NCBI GenBank assembly: GCA_044224905.1
Contig: JBGAJN010000002.1
Coordinates: 434,001 to 498,000 of the forward strand
DNA length: 64,000 nucleotides
Reading direction: 5' to 3'
Source of the DNA: JBGAJN01 sp044224905
GTDB taxonomy: Bacteria; Verrucomicrobiota; Verrucomicrobiia; Limisphaerales; JBGAJN01
Positions 8,972-17,763 of this stretch are shown here, in pieces. Within the stretch, counting starts at the first letter, position 1, and every line of letters starts with the position of its first letter. Position numbers and translations under genes: made by a program. The notes under the pieces were generated by a model, which worked only from the letters and a program-made list of their open reading frames with translations, was not told where the DNA came from and did no database searches.

Positions 8972-10078
8972 TCAGGCACGCAGCGGCGCAGTCCAAACCA
9001 TCGGCGTCCAGAAGCCCGTCGCCCATCGGTCCTTGGTCTGAAACTCGCGCACAAGCAGCTCGCCACCCCGCATCTCAACGTAGAAAAATGCCTGCGTGTC
9101 GCTGTTGAAGTGGCTTGCGTTGTCGGTGTTGAAAACGGCGAGCCCGTTGGGCGAACGCGTCGAGACGCCGTCCCATTTGAACACGTTCCGCACGTGCGTG
9201 TGACCGTAGAAAATCGCGGCGATGTTGAAACCTTTTAGCGCTTCATAGAACGCGTGGACATCGCACGGATCCCACTCCTGCGTCGTGGGCGGCGCCGCGG
9301 GATCGCACGCGCCGGTGTAGCGTGCGATATCGACGTGATGGGTGATGATCACCGGTCGGCCGCTCCTGCCCGCTTTTTCGCGCAAATCGCTCACTAGGAA
9401 ATCGAGGCTGTCGAGCGCGGCGTAGCGACGCTTGCGCGTGACGCTTTTCACCGTGCCGACAATGAGACCCAGGTTGATAAAATGCACGCGGCCCCAGTCC
9501 CACGAATAGTGCAGGCCGTTCGGGGAAATGTTCGTCACGCCCGGTCGCCTCGGGTTGCGCGCCGCGATGCGTTTGAGCACGAGCCCCTCGCCATGCGGCG
9601 CGTCGTGGTTGCCGTGAATTTCATACACGGGAAATTTCAGGCGGCCGTCTTTCCCGTTCAGCCCGTAATCCGCTTCGTAGCCCGCCCACTCGGTCTGCTG
9701 CATGCGGCCGGTCACGCCGCCGCCCTTGTCGCCAGTGTCGATCAAATCCCCGGCATGAATCACGCCGCTGGGCCGGGCCACGCGCCCGCCGCGTGCGTTC
9801 GCCGGAATTTCCGAGCCGGGAAGACGATTCATCGTGTCCACCAACCGCCCGCAGACCTCAGCTGACTTCGCGTCCAAATGCTCCGGCGATTCTTTACTGG
9901 CCAGATAATGCGTGTCTCCCACGACAAAGAAACTCAGCGAGGGTTCGACGTCAGCGGCGGCCACGCGGCGCGATGCGAATGAACCAGCCGCGACTGCCGT
10001 CGTGGTGAAAAAATGCCGGCGCGTTAGCCGGGCTGCAGTGGCCTTGCTTCGTGTGGTCACGGCAACGATTTTCGCCAA
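8972..10078 (-). CDS. Tat-exported calcineurin-like metallophosphoesterase
   Basis: 368 residues. The N-terminus has a twin-arginine motif, LTRRHFFTTTAVAAG (R20, R21), so export through Tat is likely. The metallophosphoesterase motifs follow in order: GDTHYL (D55, H57), HAGDLIDTGD, GNHDAPHG, ITHHVD and YGHTHVRN, which together bind a dinuclear metal centre. The family hydrolyses phosphomonoesters or phosphodiesters; the substrate is unknown. Its start overlaps the 3' end of the upstream sulfatase gene by 22 bases, which supports co-transcription and perhaps translational coupling. Confidence 0.9.
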   Translation of the reverse strand: MAKIVAVTTRSKATAARLTRRHFFTTTAVAAGSFASRRVAAADVEPSLSFFVVGDTHYLASKESPEHLDAKSAEVCGRLVDTMNRLPGSEIPANARGGRVARPSGVIHAGDLIDTGDKGGGVTGRMQQTEWAGYEADYGLNGKDGRLKFPVYEIHGNHDAPHGEGLVLKRIAARNPRRPGVTNISPNGLHYSWDWGRVHFINLGLIVGTVKSVTRKRRYAALDSLDFLVSDLREKAGRSGRPVIITHHVDIARYTGACDPAAPPTTQEWDPCDVHAFYEALKGFNIAAIFYGHTHVRNVFKWDGVSTRSPNGLAVFNTDNASHFNSDTQAFFYVEMRGGELLVREFQTKDRWATGFWTPMVWTAPLRA

Positions 10079-11526
10079 GCGAGCGCCTGTTCGGCAAGCC
10101 GCTTCGCAACTTCAGGCTTCTCTGTAGCGAGGTTGCGCGTCTCGTTGCGATCCGCCGCGAGATCGTAAAGTTGCGCGTCGCTGCCGTCGGCGTTGAGGAG
10201 CAGTTTCCAATTGCCCTCGCGAATCGCGACGTTCGGCGACTTCGCTTCCGGCTCGCTCGGATACGGAAATGTGCGAATGCTTTTCGCGCCCTTGGGCTGC
10301 GGTTTGCGACCGTATTCCCATAGCAACGGCTTCGTGCGCGCTGCGGTGCCGCCTTTCCACACGGTCGACAAATCCTCACCGTCGAAGGTCGCGCCCGTCG
10401 GCGCCGGAACCTTCGCGAGCGCGCAGAGCGTCGGAAGAAAATCCACGCCAGCGACAACCGTGGTTTCATTCACCACACCCGCCGGCACCACTCCGGGCAG
10501 GCGCACGATAAGCGGTGTGCGAATGCCGCCTTCGTAAAGGCTCCATTTCATCCCGCGCATTCCGCCGGAGCGCGCGCGGTTGAACGACGGTTCGGGGCCG
10601 TTGTCGCCGGCGATGATGACGAGCGTATTCGTGTCGAGCTTGAGTCCGCGCAGACCATCGAGCAGGCGCCCGATCTCGCGATCGGTCTCGCGCAGCACGG
10701 CGCGGAATTGCTCGGTGCCAACGCCCTCACCGGCTTTGGCACGCTGTTCGTCCGACGGACGATGCGGCGTGTGGACATCGTCGAGCCACAGGTTCACCAG
10801 CCAGGGTTTCGCCGCGTGTTGCTTCGCGAACGTGAGCGTTTGGTCGACCATCCAGCGCGTGCGGTCGTAACGAGCGACTTGTTGCGGTTCGAGCTCCGTG
10901 CCCCACGGCATGCTTTTGAGCCCGAGCGATGCGGCCGGCTCGGGACTTTCGTACGTGCCGGAGCCGACATCGTAGCCATAGGCGGCGAACTTCGGTGCAT
11001 CCGTCACATCGCGACCGCCGCCGAGGTGCCATTTGCCAACGTGCGCCGTCGCGTAACCAGCCTCCTTGAACGCGCGCACCAGTGACGGTGCCTTGGGATC
11101 GAGAAAGTCAGCCTGCTCGCACTCGCGATTGCCCGCGCGCGTCTGGAGATAACTCGTGATGCGCCAGCGCGCGGGAAATTGTCCCGTGATAAATCCACAG
11201 CGCGACGCCGAACAAATCGGCGACGCCACGTAGAATTGCGTGAAACGCGTCCCCTCGCGCGCGAGCCGATCCATGCTCGGCGTGGGCACGCCTGCGCCAC
11301 CGAAGCACGCCGGATCGCCCCAGCCCATGTCGTCGACCAGGATGAAAAGGATGTTGGGGCGCGGCGCGGCGTTCGCCGGGAAAAACCAGGAACTAAGGAC
11401 CAAGGCCCAAAGAAGAGCGAAGGACCACATCCCAAAGCGCAACACGGTAGGGATGCGGCACCGATGCGCGGGGAAGACGACACGCGGTGGAGTTTTCAGC
11501 TGCAAGTTTCGTGGAATCGTGTTCAT
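10057..11526 (-). CDS. Secreted sulfatase, CxAxR type
   Basis: 489 residues. After a long N-region of about 32 residues there is one hydrophobic export segment (MWSFALLWALVLSSWFF). NILFILVDDMGWGDPACFG is the metal-binding start of the alkaline-phosphatase-fold domain. The formylglycine site is CSASR at 105-109, so Ala replaces the more common Pro; family knowledge accepts C-x-A/P-x-R. HVGKWHLGGG and IAGDNGPEPS follow. Its ATG overlaps the stop of the upstream lipoprotein gene as ATGA, and its 3' end overlaps the phosphoesterase gene. The substrate is unknown, though different signature residues from its neighbours suggest different specificity. Confidence 0.92.
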   Translation of the reverse strand: MNTIPRNLQLKTPPRVVFPAHRCRIPTVLRFGMWSFALLWALVLSSWFFPANAAPRPNILFILVDDMGWGDPACFGGAGVPTPSMDRLAREGTRFTQFYVASPICSASRCGFITGQFPARWRITSYLQTRAGNRECEQADFLDPKAPSLVRAFKEAGYATAHVGKWHLGGGRDVTDAPKFAAYGYDVGSGTYESPEPAASLGLKSMPWGTELEPQQVARYDRTRWMVDQTLTFAKQHAAKPWLVNLWLDDVHTPHRPSDEQRAKAGEGVGTEQFRAVLRETDREIGRLLDGLRGLKLDTNTLVIIAGDNGPEPSFNRARSGGMRGMKWSLYEGGIRTPLIVRLPGVVPAGVVNETTVVAGVDFLPTLCALAKVPAPTGATFDGEDLSTVWKGGTAARTKPLLWEYGRKPQPKGAKSIRTFPYPSEPEAKSPNVAIREGNWKLLLNADGSDAQLYDLAADRNETRNLATEKPEVAKRLAEQALAWRKSLP

Positions 11527-12617
11527 GGTGCGGTCTTCTCCTTTGTGGCGGCTCCGTCTGACAATTTTTTCCGAATCTGTTTGGCGATCTCCCGCACTTG
11601 TTCGAGCGGATCGCGTTCCAACAGGGGAACCAGCTTGCGCTCGGTTGCTTCGTCGGGCAGTTCGATCCGGTAAAACACCCCTTCGTGCTTTGGATTCTCT
11701 TCAAAGAGGAAGCGACGACGACGTTGCAGTGCCTCCAAGTCCAAATCTTCCAATCGGCCCAAGTGCACATAGATGAATCCGGGACTGGAGAGCACGTGGT
11801 AGTCCGCCTCGCTGCGCACGCAGTAGGGACCGAGGAAACGCAGGTTGTCCGCCGGCAATTGATCACGATATGCGGCAAGGTCGGCCTGGCAGTCGGAGCA
11901 GAAGTCGCGCTGGTGAATCACCGGACCGGGCCAGAACAAGCGCAGCGGTCGGATTTGCAACGACCAGTTCATAAGGCACGCTTGGTTGGTGCAATGGGAC
12001 CAGTCGCCGTGAGTTTGATTTTCGCAAAGCCCCAGAACGTGACCGGCTTCATGGAGCAGCATCCGGCGTGGAGCGTCGCCCGTGCCCGGGAACCGTGACC
12101 ATTTCGTCAGCCAGCGGCGGTCAACGAACACCGCGCCGGGAAACGGAAGGCGCATGGTCCAAGGCTGCGTCGGCGAAGTTCCGGCCAGCCGGCTGTCGTA
12201 AAACAAAAAATAAATAAACGCCGCGTCGGCACTTTCCGGCCCGTCGAGATGTTGTTCAGCGAGAGCTTTGAAGGATTTGTCTCGCGCGTCGGTGCGCGGA
12301 ATCGCCTTGTCCATGCGCACCTTCACGCCGTCGGGCTTGCGACATTGCTGCTGGAAGAAGCTGGTGAGGGATTGGAGTTCGGTCGCCGTCGGGCCGGTGC
12401 CCTCGACGTGGTCGATCTCGATTTCCAACTTTCGATATCGCGCGTCGGAGGTCAGCAGCAGTTTGGGTTTCCAAAAGCGGAACTTCTCCACCTCCGCCCG
12501 GATCTCCGCTGTCGTCAAAGGCGGATTGCTGCGGCAACCGCCGGCGAACGCCACGACACACATGACTGCCACGAGCTTGCCGAACGGGACGCGATTGCGG
12601 GTGGGCGAAAGACTCAT
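11523..12617 (-). CDS. Archaemetzincin-like zinc metalloprotease lipoprotein
   Basis: 364 residues from the ATG at 12617. This start is preferred over 12686 because it leads into MSLSPTRNRVPFGKLVAVM and a lipobox FAGGC. The zinc region reads HEAGHVLGLCENQTHGDW, then SHCTNQACLM, and further on FCSDC. This matches the archaemetzincin (M54) plan HExxHxxG...HCx4CxM...CxxC, with about ten extra residues before the third His. So a zinc site plus a second Cys4 zinc site are likely. It is expected as an outer- or inner-membrane lipoprotein in the periplasm. The stop overlaps the next sulfatase start (ATGA). Target proteins are unknown. A short spacer of 10 bases separates it from the upstream sulfatase. 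Confidence 0.8.
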   Translation of the reverse strand: MSLSPTRNRVPFGKLVAVMCVVAFAGGCRSNPPLTTAEIRAEVEKFRFWKPKLLLTSDARYRKLEIEIDHVEGTGPTATELQSLTSFFQQQCRKPDGVKVRMDKAIPRTDARDKSFKALAEQHLDGPESADAAFIYFLFYDSRLAGTSPTQPWTMRLPFPGAVFVDRRWLTKWSRFPGTGDAPRRMLLHEAGHVLGLCENQTHGDWSHCTNQACLMNWSLQIRPLRLFWPGPVIHQRDFCSDCQADLAAYRDQLPADNLRFLGPYCVRSEADYHVLSSPGFIYVHLGRLEDLDLEALQRRRRFLFEENPKHEGVFYRIELPDEATERKLVPLLERDPLEQVREIAKQIRKKLSDGAATKEKTAP

Positions 12618-12627
12618 GGGCGAAACG

Positions 12628-14094
12628 TTATTTGGCTGATTTGTTGGCGCCTTTCTTTTTCTGCGCCGGTTTCGGTTGATCGCCAATCTCCGCCTGCGGA
12701 CCGAAGCTCTTCGGGTCGCTCAACAGCCGCGGCTCAGCGAGAACCTTCTGCGTGTCACCTTGCGCTTTCATCCACGTATCGAGTTCGTTGCGGAGCGCGG
12801 CCAGTTGCTCGGCGTATTTGGATTCCGCCGCGAGATTGCTTTGTTCGTGGGGATCATTGCGGAGGTCGTAAAGCTCCTCAGCCGGGCGTTCGTGATAGCG
12901 CTTCAAGATCGCCGCCGCCTGCGGGTCGGTCTTCGCGGCAGCCTCCCAGGTGGAGAAGAACGCGCGTTGGCCGAGTCGCCCAGCTACAAGATCGATGTGC
13001 GTGGTGAAAGCGAATTCCGGATGCAGGTTGCGGATGTATTTCCAACGCTCGTCGCGCACCGCGCGCGCGGGATAGACGTTCATGCGATTGTCGTTCGCGT
13101 GCGTGGTGAAGATGCGCTCGCGGTGGTGCGCGGTCGCGTCGCGGAGGACCGGAAGAAAGGAGCGGCCATCGATGTCGGTCGGCGCCTTGCCTCCGGCGGC
13201 TTCAACAAGCGTGGGGAGAAAATCAATCCACTGCACCATGGCGTCAGAGCGCGAACCGGGCTTCACCACGCCGGGCCACGACACAATCAGCGGCACGCAG
13301 ACGCCCGATTCGTAGAGGTTCCATTTGCCGAACGGCCACTGCGCTCCGTGATCGGCGCTGAAGAGGAACAGCGTTTCCTTCGGCAGATGCGCGCGCGTCG
13401 CCTCGAGGATCAAGCCGAGATCATCATCGGCTTTCGCAACGGCAGCGGCGTATTTCGCCCGCCATTCGCGGGTCGCCGGCGTGTCGATGGTGCCGGCGGG
13501 CAGTGGCAACTTCGCCGGATCGTTGCTGGTCTTGTCTTCCGGCCACGGGACGTGCGGCCAATTGCTACCGACGAAGAGACAAAGCGGCTTGGCTCCGTCG
13601 CGTTTGCGATTCTTCAACCACGCCGCGGCATTCGTGATCGCCACGTGCTCGTGGAAACTGTCATTCGCAAAATGATCGAAGCCGTAGTCCGCCGTGTGCT
13701 TGTAGTGCGACACCTTGCCGAACGCGACGACCTCGTAGCCGAGGTCGTGGAAATACGCGGGCCACTTCTTCAACTCCGCGCGCGGCTTCGAGTGATTCGC
13801 TTCTGCGCCGTTGCGCGCCGGCATCAGCCCCGTGAGCAGGGCCGCGCGACTCGGCGCACAACTCGGCGACGCCACGTAAGCGCGCGTGAAGGTCATGCCC
13901 GCGTCCGCGAGCTTTTGCATGTTCGGCGTGCGCATGCCCGCGCCGCCGTAAGGTGTGCAATCGAGCTGGCTTTGATCATCCGTGAGGAAGACGACGATGT
14001 CCGGCCGGGAACGCGCGGCGGTCACCACGAGCGCACCGTGCGTTTCAATCACCGTCAGGCAAAGCGCGAGGACCAGGATCAGCCGGGATTTCAT
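12628..14094 (-). CDS. Secreted sulfatase, heparan/choline-sulfatase-like
   Basis: 488 residues from the ATG at 14094, which starts a signal peptide (MKSRLILVLALCLTVIETHG); the frame extends 17 codons further upstream without signal character. DIVVFLTDDQSQLDCTPYG is the first metal motif, and CAPSR at 79-83 is the formylglycine site. FLFSADHGAQWPFGKWNLYESG carries later metal and substrate residues. The TDDQ and DHGxQxPxGKW signatures resemble N-sulfoglucosamine sulfohydrolase-like sulfatases; the precise substrate is inferred only. It is the first gene of the compact run that continues to 5660, and the ThuA gene lies 117 bases upstream. Confidence 0.92.
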   Translation of the reverse strand: MKSRLILVLALCLTVIETHGALVVTAARSRPDIVVFLTDDQSQLDCTPYGGAGMRTPNMQKLADAGMTFTRAYVASPSCAPSRAALLTGLMPARNGAEANHSKPRAELKKWPAYFHDLGYEVVAFGKVSHYKHTADYGFDHFANDSFHEHVAITNAAAWLKNRKRDGAKPLCLFVGSNWPHVPWPEDKTSNDPAKLPLPAGTIDTPATREWRAKYAAAVAKADDDLGLILEATRAHLPKETLFLFSADHGAQWPFGKWNLYESGVCVPLIVSWPGVVKPGSRSDAMVQWIDFLPTLVEAAGGKAPTDIDGRSFLPVLRDATAHHRERIFTTHANDNRMNVYPARAVRDERWKYIRNLHPEFAFTTHIDLVAGRLGQRAFFSTWEAAAKTDPQAAAILKRYHERPAEELYDLRNDPHEQSNLAAESKYAEQLAALRNELDTWMKAQGDTQKVLAEPRLLSDPKSFGPQAEIGDQPKPAQKKKGANKSAK

Positions 14095-14211
14095 GGGCCT
14101 AAGTATGCCGCAACGCGCGCGATTGCCCATTCTCGAAACGCACACGTTGCTATTCGTTCCGCACCTGCAATCGACGAGCGTCAGCTACGCGCTCGCAAGC
14201 GGACAAATCCG

Positions 14212-15126
14212 TTACTTGCCGCCGAGGTAAAGCACCGCGTTCTCGACGATCTTCAACGGCGCGGGTTCGAAGAAAATTTTGTAAGTCTCGTGACCGGGCC
14301 GGAAGTAAAACACCTTGCCCTTGCCGACGCTCCACAACGCGCCGCTGCGGAAATGCTCACCCGCATCCCAGCGCTCGTCGAAAATCACCGCGTCCGGTTC
14401 CGGCACGCCGAACGGATCGGAATACATCTCGGTCTGCGGCAGCGTGAATTCCTTCGGCACCCCGCGCGCGATCGGATGCTCGGGCAGCAACGTGCGCAAG
14501 TGGCCGGGCTTGCCGTCGTTGCGCCACGCGGGAAACACACACGACGGACGCGTGAGCAGAATTCGCGTGGAACCGTCCGCCTGTTTCTCGAACTTCGCCG
14601 AGGGCGTCGTGGGATCGCCCGCCTTGGGCGCCTTGCGCTGGAACGGCCCGTTCCATTCGACTTTCGCGCGCTTGCGTTCGGCCTCGGGCAATTGCTTCAA
14701 CGCGTCCTGCACCGTGCGCGCTTCCATCGCCAGCATGAACGGTGTCGAGAAGTGCGCCGAGTGCAACGCGATTAGCGATAGCTTGCCCGCCTCGATGCGC
14801 CGCACGATGTCCTCCGCTTTTTCAACCTTCACCTCCGCGTGGCGGCGATGGCCCCACCAGATCAACACATCGCAGTCGTCGAGCGAGCCCGCGGGCAGAC
14901 CTTGCTCCGGGTCATCCATGCGAACGGACTTCACTGTGACGCCCGGCAGCGTGCGCAAATGATCGGCGAGATGGTTCCCGAGAAAATTGGGGTAAGCCTC
15001 CTTCTGCTTGTCCTGTTGCTCATCCCAAACGACCACGCGAATGGGCGCGGCGGCGACGTTCGAAACCGTGTAGAGCAGCGCGAGTGGCAGCGCGGAAGCG
15101 AGCAAGAGAATGGATTTGGTGATCAT
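14212..15126 (-). CDS. Secreted ThuA-domain protein
   Basis: 304 residues with a signal peptide (MITKSILLLASALPLALL). The body matches the ThuA-like family (class I glutamine-amidotransferase-like fold): IRVVVWDEQQDKQKEAYPNFLG, DVLIWWGHRRHAEV, LIALHSAHFSTPFM and VGKGKVFYFRPGHETY. ThuA is named from trehalose utilisation in rhizobia, but its chemistry is poorly defined, and verrucomicrobial exported copies are numerous. It is on the same strand as the sulfatase genes and 117 bases upstream of them, so it could be the first gene of that transcription unit or separate. The degenerate cassette region begins just upstream of it. Confidence 0.88.
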   Translation of the reverse strand: MITKSILLLASALPLALLYTVSNVAAAPIRVVVWDEQQDKQKEAYPNFLGNHLADHLRTLPGVTVKSVRMDDPEQGLPAGSLDDCDVLIWWGHRRHAEVKVEKAEDIVRRIEAGKLSLIALHSAHFSTPFMLAMEARTVQDALKQLPEAERKRAKVEWNGPFQRKAPKAGDPTTPSAKFEKQADGSTRILLTRPSCVFPAWRNDGKPGHLRTLLPEHPIARGVPKEFTLPQTEMYSDPFGVPEPDAVIFDERWDAGEHFRSGALWSVGKGKVFYFRPGHETYKIFFEPAPLKIVENAVLYLGGK

Positions 15127-15221
15127 CCGACCAGCATGGCCAGACCGATCGCCGATCGCAAGTCCAGGTCAGGTCGGCGCGCTGGGCCGACCGGTCATCG
15201 CAGCGCAATGCCCCTACCACC

Positions 15222-15285
15222 GCGGTTCGTACTCACGCGAAGCGCAACCGCGCGTGAGTTTCCAATTCCCAGCGCACCGTTCCGC
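15222..15285 (-). other. Degenerate attC-like half site
   Basis: Shows the same order of blocks as the right arm of the good sites: GTTCGTACTC, then ACGCGAAGCG, TTTCCAATTC, CCAGCGCACC and a box GTTCCGC at 15279-15285. The box has two changes from GTTAGGC. It lies right after the stop of the SdpI-like gene, where the recombination site of a cassette should be. No convincing left arm is seen. Confidence 0.45.
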
Positions 15286-15290
15286 CTCGT

Positions 15291-15653
15291 TCACGTTTTG
15301 TGACTGTCGCTCTGGCCCGCGTATTTCTTGTTCACCCAGAGGATCGATATCACGCACGGGACAACAACGCTAATGCCCGGAATCACGAGTAAGAGTTGCG
15401 CTTTGTTGGACAGCGGCAGAAACCAAAATGCTGGAATCGCCACCGATACCGTGAGCATCCCCCAACAGATCAACGCCTTGGCCGCAAATCGATTCGCCGG
15501 ATACCAGATCTCATCCGACGAAAGTGTCCGCTTGGTCCGAAAACCATAAAGGTCATTTCGGGGAACTTTGTTCAACAGCATTGGAATCGCGAGGCCGATT
15601 CCAACAACGCCAACAACCAACAGACTGATGGGAACAATGATCGAGGGATGCAT
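15291..15653 (-). CDS. SdpI-family small membrane protein
   Basis: 120 residues with three hydrophobic segments (about 5-27, 60-80, 86-107). The stretch NDLYGFRTKRTLSSDEIW followed by YPANRFAAK is the conserved signature of the SdpI/YhfL family. In Bacillus SdpI is the immunity and signalling protein against the SdpC toxin, but most bacterial members are uncharacterised. Degenerate attC-like sequences lie directly before its start (about 15688) and after its stop (about 15285), so it reads as an old gene cassette. An immunity-type role would fit other cassettes but is only inferred. Confidence 0.82.
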   Translation of the reverse strand: MHPSIIVPISLLVVGVVGIGLAIPMLLNKVPRNDLYGFRTKRTLSSDEIWYPANRFAAKALICWGMLTVSVAIPAFWFLPLSNKAQLLLVIPGISVVVPCVISILWVNKKYAGQSDSHKT

Positions 15654-15687
15654 GATTTTAATGTTAAGTGGCTTGGTTGCGTTATTG

Positions 15688-15720
15688 GTTGGGCGAACGA
15701 CCTATGCTCAGCGATAGTGG
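15688..15720 (-). other. Degenerate attC-like left arm
   Basis: GAACGACCTATGCTCAGCGA is close to the conserved left arm TAACGACCCAAGCTCAGCGA seen at 18758, 21592, 22179 and 22850. It is preceded by GTTGGGC at 15688-15694, which fits the GTTRRRY core. It stands about 35 bases upstream of the SdpI-like start on the minus strand. The right arm is not recognisable. Confidence 0.45.
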
Positions 15721-15749
15721 CCGTGCGCCAGCACCGCGCGGCGCGACCA

Positions 15750-16592
15750 TCAGTTCACCAATATGCTTACGTGGCCGATGTCCGTCAGGGCGCCATCCGA
15801 GACGGTATAGTCAAATCCGGCGATGCCGGTGAAATCCGTGTCCGGCACGAAAATGACCGTGCTGCCAGACAGAAAAACGATGCCATTAACCGGGTTGGAT
15901 ACCGCGCTGATGCTTAAGCTGCTGTCCACGTCGGTGTCGTTGGCGAGGTAGACGCTGGCGTTCTGACTGAGCGTGGTGTTCGCGCTCGTGCTGGCATTGT
16001 CGTCCACGGCGATCGGCGGGTCGTTCACCGCGGTTACCGTTACGGTCACGTGCCCGACGTCCGTCAAGGTTCCATCCGATACCGTGTAGTCATAACCGGC
16101 GGAACCGGAAAAATTCGCCGCCGGCGTGAAGGTAATATTCGTTCCCGTCAACGTCACCGTCCCGTTGATCGCCCCGGAGACCGCGGTGATGGTAAGCGTG
16201 TCGCCGTCGGGATCAGAATCATTCGCGCGATACACGCTTGTGGCCCGAATCAACGGAGTATCCTCCGGCGTGCTGTCGAGGTCATCCACCGCCACCGGCG
16301 CGTGGTTGCTCGCGACGGATCGCACGCGATAAAACATCGGCACGCTGACTTGGATGACTCCGTTTGAACTGGCGGTAACGGCATCGAGTCCCGTCCAGTT
16401 GGTCCGCCACGGACCGGATGGCGACGCCGACCATTCGACCACCGCCGTGCCGCCGGGCGGCAGGTTGGAACACACCAATTGTCCGTTCTGACCGAACGCG
16501 ATGATCGCCGGCGACTCAGCCAGAGCTGTCAGCCCGGTCAGAAACCATAGTGTGACCCATCCCAGTTTCAGTTTTGTCATCAGCGTTTTCAT
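15750..16592 (-). CDS. Secreted protein with two cadherin-like (Big_9) repeats
   Basis: 280 residues. A signal peptide covers the first 25 residues (LGWVTLWFLTGLTALA). After a short beta-rich region there are two tandem cadherin-like domains, at about 95-188 and 190-280. Each has the sequence pattern PVAVDD...YRANDSDPDGDTLTI...GYDYTVSDGTLTDVGHV. The Asp-rich DSDPDGD and DTDVDS turns may bind calcium. The protein stops abruptly after the second repeat (VSILVN), with no anchor or catalytic domain, so it may be a 3'-truncated remnant of a larger adhesin. The stop lies beside the degenerate attC-like arm at 15.7 kb. Confidence 0.78.
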   Translation of the reverse strand: MKTLMTKLKLGWVTLWFLTGLTALAESPAIIAFGQNGQLVCSNLPPGGTAVVEWSASPSGPWRTNWTGLDAVTASSNGVIQVSVPMFYRVRSVASNHAPVAVDDLDSTPEDTPLIRATSVYRANDSDPDGDTLTITAVSGAINGTVTLTGTNITFTPAANFSGSAGYDYTVSDGTLTDVGHVTVTVTAVNDPPIAVDDNASTSANTTLSQNASVYLANDTDVDSSLSISAVSNPVNGIVFLSGSTVIFVPDTDFTGIAGFDYTVSDGALTDIGHVSILVN

Positions 16593-16831
16593 GATCGGAT
16601 CGTTTCAAGGTTGCGCTCTGCCCGCCCAACCCGCCCCAAACACGGGCACGCGCACAACCGGCCGTTAAATAAATCGCAGAATTTTCCGCCGATGCCAATC
16701 CTGCATCTGCGGCTCCGCGCCGTTGAGTGGTGGTTATGTCGGCCCACGGAAGCGCGGCGGGCAGGGCGCCGTGCGATGACATTGCCGCCGTGAGCGCCTT
16801 CAGGATGCGGGACCGCTCGCGGGTCGCAACC

Positions 16832-17248
16832 CTATCCACCGGGTGGCTGGGCCGCGGGCGAAGTCTTGCGAATCAGAATCAGCGCGGCCAGGTAGGCGGC
16901 CGCAACGACGTCGTATGCCAGGCACCAACCCGGCCACCAAACTGGCACGCCGGGATTGGTGATCACTGCGTGATGAATGAAATCAAAAACTCCGTGAAGC
17001 GCCAGGCCGGCGACCACCAGCCATGGAGTCTTGCGGAACCCAATCGCCGCCATCGCCACAAACACGAACGCCGGAATGGCCTCCGCGACCAACGTATCAG
17101 GAGAACCGGCCATCGCCGCGAACAGCAGGTATAACGTCCCGATGACGATCAGCGCGACCGGGTAGAAGCTGCGGTCCTTGTCAAAGCCGATCACCGTGCC
17201 GAACAGCCCGACTCCGACTGCCGCGGCGACTCCGATTACGAATTCCAT
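16832..17248 (-). CDS. Small integral membrane protein (possibly DUF6010-like)
   Basis: 138 residues with about five hydrophobic segments and polar signatures GFDKDRSFYPV, GFRKTPWLVVAG and HGVFDFIHHAVITNPGVPVWWP. The conserved-looking His and Trp residues and overall plan resemble a family of small uncharacterised membrane proteins (I recall DUF6010, not certain). The last 12 codons overlap a sequence that resembles the right arm of the attC sites (GCTCGCGGGT ... GCTGGGC at 16846), so it may be an old cassette gene whose frame runs into its site. The function is unknown. Confidence 0.6.
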   Translation of the reverse strand: MEFVIGVAAAVGVGLFGTVIGFDKDRSFYPVALIVIGTLYLLFAAMAGSPDTLVAEAIPAFVFVAMAAIGFRKTPWLVVAGLALHGVFDFIHHAVITNPGVPVWWPGWCLAYDVVAAAYLAALILIRKTSPAAQPPGG

Positions 17249-17289
17249 GATGATTTAAATTTTGCGATCCTACCGATTTGATACGTCAC

Positions 17290-17751
17290 CTACAGCCAGC
17301 GCCGAACGCGCGCCATATACTGCGCAAACTCGGGGCCGAACTTCGCGAGCAACGCCCGCTCCTCGGGCTTGATTTGGTACTGCGTCAGATACGCCCAAAA
17401 GGCCGGCAACAGCAAGGCCGCGCCCGCATTCGACAGGTAGAGCGCCCAGCCCGCGAGCACCAGAAAGAACCCGAGATACATGGGATTGCGCGAGACGCGA
17501 TAGACCCCGTTCGACACGACCGCCGCGGACGCACCCGGCGTGAGCGGGTTGACCGTGGTGCGCTTCCGGCGAAAGGCAATTACTCCGGCGAGCGCCACCG
17601 ATCCCCCGAGCCCCACCAGCACCAGCGCCAGCGCCAACCTCGCGGGCAGGGGATACGCGAGACCGGGGGTGGCGTAGGCCACACCGAACATTGCGGCGGC
17701 AAAGACAAGCCCCACCATGACCGGTGGAACCTTTAGCTCCAGCCATTGCAT
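17290..17751 (-). CDS. Isoprenylcysteine/phosphatidylethanolamine methyltransferase-like membrane protein
   Basis: 153 residues with four hydrophobic segments. The C-terminal half holds the family signature SNGVYRVSRNPMYLGFFLVL followed by KPEERALLAKFGPEFAQYM, as in ICMT/PEMT-type S-adenosylmethionine methyltransferases (the NnrU/mrpd-like group of short bacterial proteins). Bacterial members have mostly unknown substrates. The start is 13 bases from a degenerate attC-like site at 17764-17823, and the downstream end has no recognisable site. The stop is 41 bases from the next gene. Confidence 0.82.
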   Translation of the reverse strand: MQWLELKVPPVMVGLVFAAAMFGVAYATPGLAYPLPARLALALVLVGLGGSVALAGVIAFRRKRTTVNPLTPGASAAVVSNGVYRVSRNPMYLGFFLVLAGWALYLSNAGAALLLPAFWAYLTQYQIKPEERALLAKFGPEFAQYMARVRRWL

Positions 17752-17763
17752 AAAGTATGTCCC

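Noticed and set aside
12676..14775. 699-codon ORF on the + strand
   Set aside because: Antisense to a sulfatase and a ThuA gene that both show full family signatures; the + product has no recognisable domain.
16593..16831. Possible attC site between the cadherin-like and DUF6010-like genes
   Set aside because: GCCCAAC at 16624 fits the core and a weak right arm appears near 16815-16852, but the arms do not align well enough to call a site.
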